A DNA stretch of 64,000 nucleotides from the NCBI RefSeq assembly GCF_029223585.1, contig NZ_CP119423.1, positions 1,550,001 through 1,614,000 of the forward strand. The letters run 5' to 3'. The stretch is from Photobacterium sp. DA100 (GTDB taxonomy: Bacteria; Pseudomonadota; Gammaproteobacteria; Enterobacterales; Vibrionaceae). The notes beneath the pieces were generated by a model. The model ran no database searches and was not told the DNA's origin. It saw nothing but the letters and a program-made list of their open reading frames with translations. Made by a program: the position numbers and the translations under genes. Shown here piece after piece: positions 38,640 through 47,001 of this stretch (position 1 is its first letter; the number at the start of each line of letters is the position of its first letter).

Positions 38640-40396
38640 GCTGCTGCCTCCGCTTCGCTCTGTTGCAGTTTCCAGGTATCAAAATAGTAAGGGCAAGTTT
38701 GGAGCAGGGTAGTGTGATCACCTTTGGCAATTACCTTTCCTTCACTGAGAACAATGATTTCATCCATATATTCGAGGGCGTTAACGCGATGGGAGACGAC
38801 GAGGACGGATTGATTCTGCAAACGGTCAAACAAGCCTTCCAGAATATTGCGTTCTGTCTCGTAATCAACCGCAGACAAGACATTGTCCAAGATGATCAAA
38901 TCACTTGGCTCAAGCAGGGCTCGGGCAATGCTCAAACGTTGTTTCTGGCCACCGGAGAGCATGATCCCTTTTTCGCCGACCATGGTTTGATCGCCGTTCT
39001 CAAAACGGCCAACATCACCAGAAAGTTGGCTAAGTGACAACACTTCATCGACTTGAGTTTTCGCAATGTCCGGGGCGTGGCTGCCGAAGCGAATATTATC
39101 CTCTACCGTTGCCGAGAATAAATACGGGTCTTGTGTGACCGTTTTGATATAGCGGCGCAGGTCGGAGCGGGCAAAAGTGGTGATGTCTTTATCGCCGAGG
39201 AAAACGCTGCCTGCCGGTACATCCAGATGGTGATTGAGGCAGTTGACCAGAGTGGTTTTTCCTGCCCCGATGCTGCCGAGAACACCGATTTTTTTACCCG
39301 GGGGGATATCGAAACTGACGTTATCCAGAACTAAAGCCTCGTCACCCGGGTAGCTGAAACTCAGGTTACGTACAGATAACGTTTTTGCCTGTAAGCTATC
39401 AAGTTCACGTTGCGGCAGTGGGGTGACATCTTGCTGAGGGATCTCAGCATTGAGGATAGTTTGCACGCTTTCGATCCCAACCATGCCGCGCTGATAGATG
39501 GTCGCAATTCGCCCTAGTTGCATCAGCGGCATAGCCAGTAAGACAGAATAGCTGAGAAAAGCCGTTATCTCGCCTAAAGTGAGCTGCTGGCTCATCAGCA
39601 TATAACCGCCAAGTCCGAGGATAACAATCTTCATGAGGTTGTTGGCGTAATCCAGCACAGGCATAAAAAACACCTGAATACGGGTGATCTGCATCCGGCA
39701 GTGAAGCAGTTGCTGGTTAAGCTTTTCGACTTCGTCTTTTACCCACGGGGACATCTGCTCGCTCTTTATTAGATCGATCCCGGACAAGTAACCCATCAGC
39801 TGGGCAGAGAGGTTCTGCAACCGGCGCATATGTTCCATATGCAGTGTTTTCATTTGTTTAAAGCCGATACGGAAAATCACAAAAGCGATGATGATAGGAA
39901 TCACGGAGTAAAGTGTCAGCTCGGGTGAAATGCGCCACATCCAGAGAGGTGTGAGAGATAGCGCAAGTAAGACATTGAAAAATTGCAGGAAGCCAAGGCC
40001 AAACAGCAGGCGGACGCCACCTAAATCATTATTGATGATCGAGATGAGCTTTCCTGATGCAAATTGGCTATGAAAGTTATTGGGTAAGCGGGTCAACTTG
40101 TGCAGCAGTATATTCTTGAGGGCTGCCTCTGTAACGCGGCCAGGGTTAAGTGCGTACATGCGTGACCAAATGCGAACCACAACCATGGCAATAGCCATGA
40201 ATACCACGATGCTCACATAGGTTGTCAGCTGCTGGTGGCCGTCTGGTGAGCCGTTGTCGATAAGATCAATTGCCAACTGGATATAACGGGGGATTTCGAC
40301 TTGGAGCCAGTTAACGAGAAAAATGAAAAAAATCGCCAGTATGTATGACTTGCGATTCATACGCAGAAAGTGCGCAAAAAATTGTGTTTTAGTCAT
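38633..40396 (-). CDS. mdlA: Heterodimeric multidrug-type ABC exporter subunit, MdlA
   Basis: A 587-residue half-transporter with a six-helix membrane domain and an ATPase domain. Walker A is GSIGAGKTT (374-382), the signature is canonical LSGGQ (480-484), and Walker B is LIILDN with Asn505 in place of the catalytic Glu. With MdlB it forms one consensus ATP site (MdlB Walker motifs with MdlA signature) and one degenerate site, the standard asymmetry of heterodimeric exporters. E. coli MdlA is 590 residues. No Lrp-type gene lies upstream, unlike in E. coli. Confidence 0.92.
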   Translation of the reverse strand: MTKTQFFAHFLRMNRKSYILAIFFIFLVNWLQVEIPRYIQLAIDLIDNGSPDGHQQLTTYVSIVVFMAIAMVVVRIWSRMYALNPGRVTEAALKNILLHKLTRLPNNFHSQFASGKLISIINNDLGGVRLLFGLGFLQFFNVLLALSLTPLWMWRISPELTLYSVIPIIIAFVIFRIGFKQMKTLHMEHMRRLQNLSAQLMGYLSGIDLIKSEQMSPWVKDEVEKLNQQLLHCRMQITRIQVFFMPVLDYANNLMKIVILGLGGYMLMSQQLTLGEITAFLSYSVLLAMPLMQLGRIATIYQRGMVGIESVQTILNAEIPQQDVTPLPQRELDSLQAKTLSVRNLSFSYPGDEALVLDNVSFDIPPGKKIGVLGSIGAGKTTLVNCLNHHLDVPAGSVFLGDKDITTFARSDLRRYIKTVTQDPYLFSATVEDNIRFGSHAPDIAKTQVDEVLSLSQLSGDVGRFENGDQTMVGEKGIMLSGGQKQRLSIARALLEPSDLIILDNVLSAVDYETERNILEGLFDRLQNQSVLVVSHRVNALEYMDEIIVLSEGKVIAKGDHTTLLQTCPYYFDTWKLQQSEAEAAAC

Positions 40397-40833
40397 GAAA
40401 CGCGTTCTTTAAGGGGGATTCAGTATGGCCTTGTTCAATGCTGAAACCGACAAAACAGTAAGAAAGCACTGCAGGTTATCCCAAATTGTTAGTGAAATTG
40501 ATTATCGTTTACTGAGAATAACATATTGGCTTCTGCTATGCAGGTTGCAAAGATAGCAAGAAAAATAGGGAAGAGAACGGGTGATGGTAAAATTCCAATA
40601 TATCAATGCGTTATGCTTGGTTTTGCTTTTGGGTAAGTATTGTAAATCAAGGTAAAGGAAAAATGCGAAGCTTGAGCTTCGTTGCTGGAGGCTGGCCTTT
40701 CTTATCCGTTATTGATTGTTGCAGCGGAAATCATGGCAACTAGCTTAGTTTGAAAGGCACCATAGAAAGCAAAAATGCTTTGCGGCATTAGCAAAAAATA
40801 ATCCGATATACTCCTAAAAAAGAGAGGTATCAC
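40397..40833. other. Divergent intergenic region between mdlA and the SDR gene
   Basis: 437 AT-rich bases that must hold both promoters. TATACT at 40807-40812 could be a -10 box for the SDR gene, but its -35 is poor. A small inverted repeat, AATGC-N6-GCATT (40774-40789), lies just upstream of it and could be an operator. Nothing else is recognisable. Confidence 0.4.
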
Positions 40834-41538
40834 ATGATTAAAACTGCAACGGTTGCTGCGCCATTCTCCGAGGTGGCCACCAAGCTTATTGAGCAACTAA
40901 TCTCTGAGGGAACCAAGTTGGTTGGTTTTGCGAGGGTAGGTGATGAACAGAGAGGCGCAGAGCTAGAGGCCAACTACAAAGGAGCGATCCAAATCGTTTA
41001 TGGCGATATGGCTGATCCTGAATCGTCAAACCACATGGTGGCATCGGCCGTTGAGCTACTGGGCAGTATCGAAGCCCATTACCATTGTGCTGGTGTGTTC
41101 TCCTGGAACCATTGGCAACATGTTGAACCTACTGAAGTTGCGCGTTTGTTTAATGCCAACTTCCAAACGGCATGGTGCATGTCTAAGGCGCTAGTGCCTG
41201 CTATGCTGGGAGAGAGCCGTAGCAGTATGGTGTTTGTCTCGGCAAGGGACACCTCACGCTTTGTGGGGGCTGGCTTTGGCCCTTATATGGCATCAAAAAT
41301 GGCATTGAATGGTTTGGTCGAAAGCCTGGCGACTGAATTAATTAGCACCAACATCACTGTTAATGCTGTGCAACCGACCATTATCAATACCGCAGTAAAT
41401 CGTAAAGCACTTCCTGATATTGATCCCGCAAACTTTGTCGACCCTGCACAAATGGCAAGTATCATGATAGATATCAGTAAACCAACGAGATATCAGCTTT
41501 CAGGGGCATTGATTCCGATTAACAGTGGTTTGATTTAA
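40834..41538 (+). CDS. Short-chain dehydrogenase/reductase-like protein lacking the glycine motif
   Basis: A 234-residue SDR-fold protein. It keeps the YxxxK pair (Y151, K155 in PYMASK), a candidate catalytic Ser136, Asn109 and the HCAG strand (84-87, normally NNAG). The N-terminal cofactor loop TGxxxGxG is replaced by TVAAPFSEV, with no glycine at all. It may bind nucleotide weakly or differently, or be a regulator rather than an enzyme. GAGAGG precedes the ATG. No neighbour suggests a pathway. Confidence 0.8.
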   Translation: MIKTATVAAPFSEVATKLIEQLISEGTKLVGFARVGDEQRGAELEANYKGAIQIVYGDMADPESSNHMVASAVELLGSIEAHYHCAGVFSWNHWQHVEPTEVARLFNANFQTAWCMSKALVPAMLGESRSSMVFVSARDTSRFVGAGFGPYMASKMALNGLVESLATELISTNITVNAVQPTIINTAVNRKALPDIDPANFVDPAQMASIMIDISKPTRYQLSGALIPINSGLI

Positions 41539-41562
41539 TAATAAAGGAAGCTTAAGTTGTTA

Positions 41563-41582
41563 TATACCCAAGCTACTTCAAG
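41563..41582. repeat. Possible dispersed-repeat fragment
   Basis: TATACCCAAGCTACTTCAAG lies in the 39-base gap between two convergent genes and covers the last codon and stop of the leftward one. From memory, similar CCCAAG..CTTCAAG sequences recur between genes of Vibrionaceae and related bacteria. I see only one copy in this window, so this is a weak call. Confidence 0.3.
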
Positions 41583-42405
41583 AGGCAGGTTCAAGTGAAA
41601 CAACCGTCTGCTGGCCGTCAACCGTTAGGTGAAATGCGTTAGCGAGTGAGTGATCTGTAGCTTCGGTGGTAAAGAGGGAGAGGGAGATTTCAGCCATTGC
41701 GCCCGTAGCCGATTTGATCAAATAGGCCTTGTGGTTGATATATTCACTGCTTTCAACCGGTAGAAAGTACACCAAAGCGAACTCCTGTTTGAAATCTTCA
41801 TAGATAGCGACACAAGAACGGGTGTCGGCCTGACACTGGGGAATCGATTCCGGCCATTGAGTATGGTACTTATTGCTCACCTCTCTCATGATATGGATAT
41901 ATTGGCCCTCATTATGAGGCATACCATAAAAATGGCTGTCGTCATGACACAAAAGAGAGGTGAGTTCTCCTTTGTTTTCATGCGATACGGTTAACGACTT
42001 GCTGATCGTATGATGTGACAAGCTATTTTCATTCAGCCAAGGTACCTCGTAGCCACGATGCTCCAGTTCTAGCATCAAGTAGCTTGCATCATTGTTGCCG
42101 TATATTGCGTCGGTAAAGCTGTAGTGGTATTTGCCGTTCGTTGCCTGGTATTCGGATGCGGCACCTCGAGAATAAGACTCATCGCTCAACTGCATCGTAC
42201 CGGCTTCAGGCTCAGTGACGGCAAGCTCCACCTGTCCGGCACGGCCATAACGGTAAACAGTCAGCCCCTCGCTGCCGGAGCAAAAGCTCACGGTTTTTCC
42301 ATTTCGAAGCTCACAACCCGTAATATAGTCCTCATTGGGTTGGCACAGGGATTGCGCATAGCTAGGTGCTGCTATCAGCATGAATACAAAAGAAAAATAT
42401 TTCAA
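41578..42405 (-). CDS. Secreted protein of unknown function
   Basis: A 275-residue protein with a Sec signal peptide (MKYFSFVFMLIAAPSYA, cut near residue 17). The mature part has six or so Cys, likely disulfide-bonded (SLCQPNEDYITGCEL, SFCSG, SLLCHDD, QCQADTRSC), and many aromatic residues. It has no membrane anchor, so it is periplasmic or exported. I do not recognise the family. It is a single gene, convergent with the SDR gene. Confidence 0.75.
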   Translation of the reverse strand: MKYFSFVFMLIAAPSYAQSLCQPNEDYITGCELRNGKTVSFCSGSEGLTVYRYGRAGQVELAVTEPEAGTMQLSDESYSRGAASEYQATNGKYHYSFTDAIYGNNDASYLMLELEHRGYEVPWLNENSLSHHTISKSLTVSHENKGELTSLLCHDDSHFYGMPHNEGQYIHIMREVSNKYHTQWPESIPQCQADTRSCVAIYEDFKQEFALVYFLPVESSEYINHKAYLIKSATGAMAEISLSLFTTEATDHSLANAFHLTVDGQQTVVSLEPAS

Positions 42406-42757
42406 ATCGGGCCTCGATATGTTCGATAAAAACGAGTAAGCACTAATGTGCTTGCTTGCGGGGAGTCTAACATAGCTAGGGTTAAGAGTAATGTTTGCTT
42501 TGTAAGTTAATGATATAAATGATTATATTACCTCTTGCTTTCAATACATCGATTTCACGCAAAGTAACTATCCCAACCTCGCTATTTATCTTTTGCTCTA
42601 ATAGGCGTTCAATGTCGACAACCAACAAGCAAAGGTAGGACAGCAGGTACTTTATATGCAGAACCATAACCCAAGCCTCGCTTCTATTTGCTTGTTCCTT
42701 TTGACCGTCTGATATGTCCGGTTATCAAAAATCACCGATCCCAAAGGAAGAGGAATC
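42406..42757. other. Divergent intergenic region before iadA
   Basis: 352 bases, AT-rich, holding the promoters of the secreted-protein gene and of iadA. A 61-codon leftward frame (42482-42667) has a faint GAGG site but an unremarkable sequence; I do not call it a gene. No operator palindrome is obvious. Confidence 0.4.
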
Positions 42758-43894
42758 ATGTTTACCCTACTGAAAAATACGAATCTCTATAATCCCAATA
42801 AAGTCGGCAAGACCGATATTTTAATCGGACAAGGAAAGATACTCGCCATTGAGCCCAACCTAAATGTCTGCGGGCTGCCGAGTGTCACGACGATTGATTG
42901 CTGCGGGAAAATCGCCACGCCGGGATTGATTGATCAACATGTTCACCTTATCGGCGGTGGCGGAGAGTCCGGTTTTGGCAGCCGAGTGCCGCAGGTTAGC
43001 CTTAAAAAGCTGCTGCAGGCCGGCACTACCACGGTTATTGGTGTGCTGGGAACCGATGGTATCTCGCGCTCGCCTCGAGATTTGTATGCCAAAGCCGCCG
43101 CACTGACGGAAAGTGGCATGACTGCTTACATGTATACCGGCTCCTACGAGGTCCCAACCAAGACCATTACCGGGGCGATTCGGGATGATATTGCCTTTAT
43201 TCCGTCTGTTCTGGGCGTAAAAATCGCTTTGGCTGATCACCGCTGTTCTTTCCCAACAACACAGGAACTGGCTCGCATTACCTCAGATATCAGGGTTGCC
43301 GGGATGCTATCTGGCAAGCGAGGTGTACTGCATATTCATATGGGCGATCTGCCCAACGCATTTGACAAGATCAATGAGCTCCTCGATATGGGGATACCGA
43401 TCAAGCATTTCTCGCCGACCCACCTCGAGCGCAATTCAGGGTTGTTTGACGAAGCAATTGGCTTTGCCCTGAAAGGCGGGAAAATCGATATTACGTCTGC
43501 GCCTGGCAATTTTGCTGATCAAGAGCAGATGATAAAACATGCCCTCGAATCTGGAGTCGCTGCAGACCGAATTACCACCAGCTCAGATGGCAATGGCAGC
43601 CTGCCGGAATTTAATGAGCAAGGCGAGCTTACCGGTATTGTTGCGGCAAGCTGTGATAGCAACCTGGAATTTTTACCGAAACTAATCAATGTAGGTATTG
43701 AACCAGAGCAGGCTATTGCAATGATGACAGCTAACGTTGCCGATACATTAGGAATAAATAAAGGTCGAGTTGAATTAGGTTGTGATGCAGATATCTGCAT
43801 TTTTAATGATGACTTCTCGATTCATTCCGTAATTGCCAAAGGAAAAACAATGATTTTGGATGGTGACGTATTAATAAAAGACAACTTTGAATAA
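42758..43894 (+). CDS. iadA: Isoaspartyl dipeptidase (beta-aspartyl peptidase)
   Basis: Hydrolyses beta-linked Asp-X dipeptides that arise from damaged proteins. The 378-residue amidohydrolase has HVH (H61, H63) in GLIDQHVHLIGGGGE with the IadA-specific Gly-rich loop and Glu70, GVKIALADHR whose Lys (near 155) is carbamylated in the family, HIHMGD near 193 and SSDGNGS near 275 (the catalytic Asp). It is close to the E. coli length (390). AAAGGAAGAGGAATC precedes the ATG. A YfcC permease gene follows after 99 bases, as dipeptide or aspartate importer by context. Confidence 0.93.
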   Translation: MFTLLKNTNLYNPNKVGKTDILIGQGKILAIEPNLNVCGLPSVTTIDCCGKIATPGLIDQHVHLIGGGGESGFGSRVPQVSLKKLLQAGTTTVIGVLGTDGISRSPRDLYAKAAALTESGMTAYMYTGSYEVPTKTITGAIRDDIAFIPSVLGVKIALADHRCSFPTTQELARITSDIRVAGMLSGKRGVLHIHMGDLPNAFDKINELLDMGIPIKHFSPTHLERNSGLFDEAIGFALKGGKIDITSAPGNFADQEQMIKHALESGVAADRITTSSDGNGSLPEFNEQGELTGIVAASCDSNLEFLPKLINVGIEPEQAIAMMTANVADTLGINKGRVELGCDADICIFNDDFSIHSVIAKGKTMILDGDVLIKDNFE

Positions 43895-43993
43895 TGCTAT
43901 GAATTCTTTTTCCCAATAACGATTTCTATTCAGTGTTTGGTACATAGAGTGACCGTTTTCTACTGGCGACAGTAGCAAGACAAGGAGATAATA

Positions 43994-45439
43994 ATGACGA
44001 CCCAAACCGCGACAAAAGAAGAGAAAACTGGCTTTTTTGCTAACTTCAAATTTCCTTCAGCCTACACCATTCTTTTTGCCCTTATTGCGTTTGTAGCATT
44101 GCTGACTTGGATAGTACCTGCAGGTCAGTATGAGCGCGTGATGAATGAGGAGCTTGGTAGAGAAGTACCTATAAGTGGTACTTACCAACCCATAGACAGC
44201 AACCCGCAGGGGTTCGTGGATATCCTGCTGGCACCGATAGACGGTTTTTATGACCACAACAGCTATGAGGCGGCAGCGATCGACGTTGCCCTGTTCATTC
44301 TGGTGATCGGTGGCTTCCTCGGTTTGGTGACCAAAACGGGGGCGATCGATGCCGGTATTGCGCGTGTAACCGCACGGTTCAAAGGGCGGGAAGAGCTGAT
44401 GATCCCCATCTTGATGGCGATGTTCGCTGCAGGGGGGACGATTTACGGTATGGCCGAAGAGACCATTCCCTTCTATACATTGCTTGTTCCTGTCATGATG
44501 CTAGCACGCTTTGACCCTTTGGTCGCAGCGGCAACCGTGCAGCTAGGCGCCGGGATCGGTAGTCTTGGCTCAACCATTAACCCATTCGCCACCGTCATTG
44601 CCTCCAATGCTGCGAGCATCCCATTTACAGATGGGATCGAACCACGTTTTGCGATATTGCTGATTGGTTGGGTGATCTGTGTCGGTTATGTCATGCGCTA
44701 TGCCAAAATGGTTCGTGAAGACAAGACCAAGTCTATCGTTTATGACAAATACGAAGAAAACAAAGCCTTCTTCCTTGGTAATCAGTCTGATGAACTGCTG
44801 GAATTTACCACAACGCGCAAAATCATTCTGGCGCTATTTGCCGCATCGTTCGGAATCATGATCTACGGCGTGGCTATGGCTGGGTGGTGGATGGCCGAAA
44901 TTTCTGCCATGTTCCTGGCTGCCACCATCATCATTGGCTTAGTCGCCCGTATGAGCGAAGAGGAGTTAACATCCAGTTTCATCAACGGTGCCCGTGATTT
45001 GTTGGGCGTAGCCCTGATCATCGGTATTGCCCGAGGTATTGTCGTCATCATGGACCGCGGAATGATCACCGATACCGTATTGAACTATGCCGAGCACGCC
45101 GTTACGGGTCTGTCTTCTATCGTTTTCATCAACGTTATGTATTGGCTTGAGGTGTTATTGTCGTTCGTCGTTCCTTCTTCCTCAGGCCTGGCCGTATTGA
45201 CCATGCCTATCATGGCACCTCTTGCTGACTTTGCCGGTGTAGGCCGTGATTTGGTCGTGACGGCTTACCAATCTGCATCCGGTTTGGTGAATATGGTGAC
45301 ACCAACGTCAGCAGTACTGATGGGGGGACTGGCCATTGCGCGCGTGCCGTACGTCCGCTGGCTTAAATGGGTCGCTCCGCTTATCGGTATGCTGACTGTG
45401 CTCATCATGGCCACTTTAAGCATTGGCGCAATGATGTAA
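43994..45439 (+). CDS. YfcC/DcuC-family permease, paralogue 2
   Basis: A 481-residue inner-membrane permease aligning over its full length with the one at 29823-31229 (FPSAYTILFALIAF, GMAEETIPFYTLLVPVM, GSLGSTINPFATVIASNAA, VPSSSGLAVLTMPIMAPLADFAGVGRDLVVTAYQSASG). It has an extra hydrophilic N-terminus of about 18 residues. It follows iadA, so a beta-aspartyl dipeptide or acidic amino acid substrate is likely, but unproven. AAGGAGATAATA precedes the ATG. A terminator follows. Confidence 0.9.
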   Translation: MTTQTATKEEKTGFFANFKFPSAYTILFALIAFVALLTWIVPAGQYERVMNEELGREVPISGTYQPIDSNPQGFVDILLAPIDGFYDHNSYEAAAIDVALFILVIGGFLGLVTKTGAIDAGIARVTARFKGREELMIPILMAMFAAGGTIYGMAEETIPFYTLLVPVMMLARFDPLVAAATVQLGAGIGSLGSTINPFATVIASNAASIPFTDGIEPRFAILLIGWVICVGYVMRYAKMVREDKTKSIVYDKYEENKAFFLGNQSDELLEFTTTRKIILALFAASFGIMIYGVAMAGWWMAEISAMFLAATIIIGLVARMSEEELTSSFINGARDLLGVALIIGIARGIVVIMDRGMITDTVLNYAEHAVTGLSSIVFINVMYWLEVLLSFVVPSSSGLAVLTMPIMAPLADFAGVGRDLVVTAYQSASGLVNMVTPTSAVLMGGLAIARVPYVRWLKWVAPLIGMLTVLIMATLSIGAMM

Positions 45440-45462
45440 TTAATTAGGATTAAGGTAATAGC

Positions 45463-45497
45463 AAAACCACCAGTAATTAATATTGCTGGTGGTTTTT
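45463..45497 (+). terminator. Rho-independent terminator after the iadA-yfcC operon
   Basis: AAAACCACCAG pairs with CTGGTGGTTTT around a 12-base loop, with a T run; 24 bases past the permease stop. Confidence 0.92.
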
Positions 45498-45667
45498 CTT
45501 TTTCGGCATTATTTAACGTGACGAATAAAAAGAGTCCTGTGTTCGATAATATATATTTAAGCGGTGAATAGGCTGCCGGGAAATTACACGCACAATATGA
45601 TGGATAAGGAAATGAACGGGGATAACAAAGAACAGTAAAGGAAAGCTGTAAATTACATGGCGGCGTG

Positions 45668-45692
45668 TAAAAGCGGGCATGTACGGCCCGCT
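45668..45692 (-). terminator. Terminator after the racemase-like gene
   Basis: AGCGGGC pairs with GCCCGCT around a 7-base loop; on the leftward strand the stem is followed by TTTT. It begins 18 bases past the gene's stop. Confidence 0.8.
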
Positions 45693-45709
45693 CTGTGTAG
45701 AAGGCGAAA

Positions 45710-46774
45710 CTAGATAAAATGCTTGTTAACGTATTCGGAGGTCATACACTGCAAGACACCGCTGTATGACAGGTTGAATGTAACCAAGCTACCAACCCGG
45801 TAGTTGATGTCGCTGTCACTGATGTCCAGGATCAAGTGATCACTGCTACCGCCAATGACAAGGATGCTGCTGTCTTGCGGGGTGATTTGATTGATATCGA
45901 CATCTTGTTTGCCAATGGCACAGATGGCGCGTTTGCGGAGCCCGCGGTCAATAAATTGAGGTTTATTGCCAAAGGCATCCAATGCTGTGGAGTTGGCTGG
46001 TAACGAGGGTTTGACCTTTATTTCGATAATTTCTACTGACAGATCAAAAGTGTCCTGGCGGGTATTGGGAACTGGATCATCATTAAGCCCGATCCCCATT
46101 AGCAGAGAGGCCCCCAATCTCAGCTGATTGACCCCGCGAGGGAGCTCTCCGCGTTGCATGATATTCAGTCCGGCCGAGCTGGCACCCGTTACATACTTCA
46201 GCTTAATCTGGTTTTCGGTTTCTATCTTTGCGGCAATTGTGAGCAAGCTGCTCTGGTTTTCGCTACTGGGCTCGACACCGCCATAGCACGCTAGGTTGGT
46301 ACCAAGACCAACCAGTTCGATGCCCGGCAGGGTGATGGCCAGACGGGCAAGAGCCAACGTCTCCTCCTCAAAGAATGCGCCTTCACGAAGATCGCCCAAA
46401 TCATGCATAAGAATGACTTGATGCTGCCGGTGTTGTTTGACGGCCTCAGCGGAAAGGGCTTGCAAGGTTGCCAGCTCAGAGTTCAGGGAAATATCTGCAT
46501 AGCGGACAACCTCACAGGCTTCGCTGATTGCCGGTAACCGGAGTAACATCTTTTCGGCATCAAGTTGTTGTAGCTTTTTGAGGTTGGCAATACGGGAATC
46601 GGCCAGTAGGTGAATACCACCGTTGATGATGGCCTGTCCGACTTCGGGATAGGCGCAGGCGAGTTTGGTCACGCCTGCAGGGGAAATGCCATGGCTTTTA
46701 CAGGTAGCTACCATATGTTGCGCATTTTGGGTGATCGTATTTAATCGAATATTAATGCATGGATAAACGCTCAT
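45710..46774 (-). CDS. Alanine/ornithine-racemase-family PLP enzyme
   Basis: A 354-residue fold-type III PLP protein. GVTKLACAYPEV (Lys37) is the PLP lysine on the first strand of the alpha/beta barrel; HDLGDLREG near residue 125 and the C-terminal beta domain follow. It belongs with the alanine/ornithine racemase family (Orr-like), broader than Alr. The substrate could be Orn, Lys, Asp or another amino acid. It is next to iadA and a permease and is read leftward behind a LysR gene, suggesting a D/L-amino acid or peptide module. Confidence 0.85.
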   Translation of the reverse strand: MSVYPCINIRLNTITQNAQHMVATCKSHGISPAGVTKLACAYPEVGQAIINGGIHLLADSRIANLKKLQQLDAEKMLLRLPAISEACEVVRYADISLNSELATLQALSAEAVKQHRQHQVILMHDLGDLREGAFFEEETLALARLAITLPGIELVGLGTNLACYGGVEPSSENQSSLLTIAAKIETENQIKLKYVTGASSAGLNIMQRGELPRGVNQLRLGASLLMGIGLNDDPVPNTRQDTFDLSVEIIEIKVKPSLPANSTALDAFGNKPQFIDRGLRKRAICAIGKQDVDINQITPQDSSILVIGGSSDHLILDISDSDINYRVGSLVTFNLSYSGVLQCMTSEYVNKHFI

Positions 46775-46953
46775 TGATTTACCTTTGTAATAAACCCGCC
46801 TGAATAAATAAAAATGGCTTTTATGGCTGCATATCAGGTGGGTATGATTTTATCTGTAAATATTTAGCGCTTTTTGAGTGGGATAATAAATAGCGGGGTT
46901 AAGATGGTTACTTTGCCTATATTCGATGTATTGAGAATAGTGAAATCAAATCG

Positions 46954-46977
46954 GCGGGATAAGAAATTTTATCCCGC
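46954..46977 (-). terminator. Hairpin after the second LysR gene
   Basis: A perfect 9-bp stem (GCGGGATAA with TTATCCCGC) around 6 bases, 24 bases past the LysR stop. The T tail on the leftward strand is broken (CGATTTGATTTC). It separates the LysR gene from the racemase gene, or it is a partial terminator. Confidence 0.6.
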
Positions 46978-47001
46978 TGATAAGTTATAAGTAATAAGGT
47001 G

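Noticed and set aside
42482..42667. 61-codon leftward frame with a faint GAGG site
   Set aside because: Unremarkable sequence in an AT-rich promoter region; frames of this size occur there by chance. It could be revisited with expression data.
31282..46774. Opine metallophore (staphylopine-like) system, suggested by an opine dehydrogenase and an amino acid racemase in one window
   Set aside because: The two genes are 13 kb apart in separate units, there is no nicotianamine-synthase-like CntL gene and no metal ABC transporter nearby.
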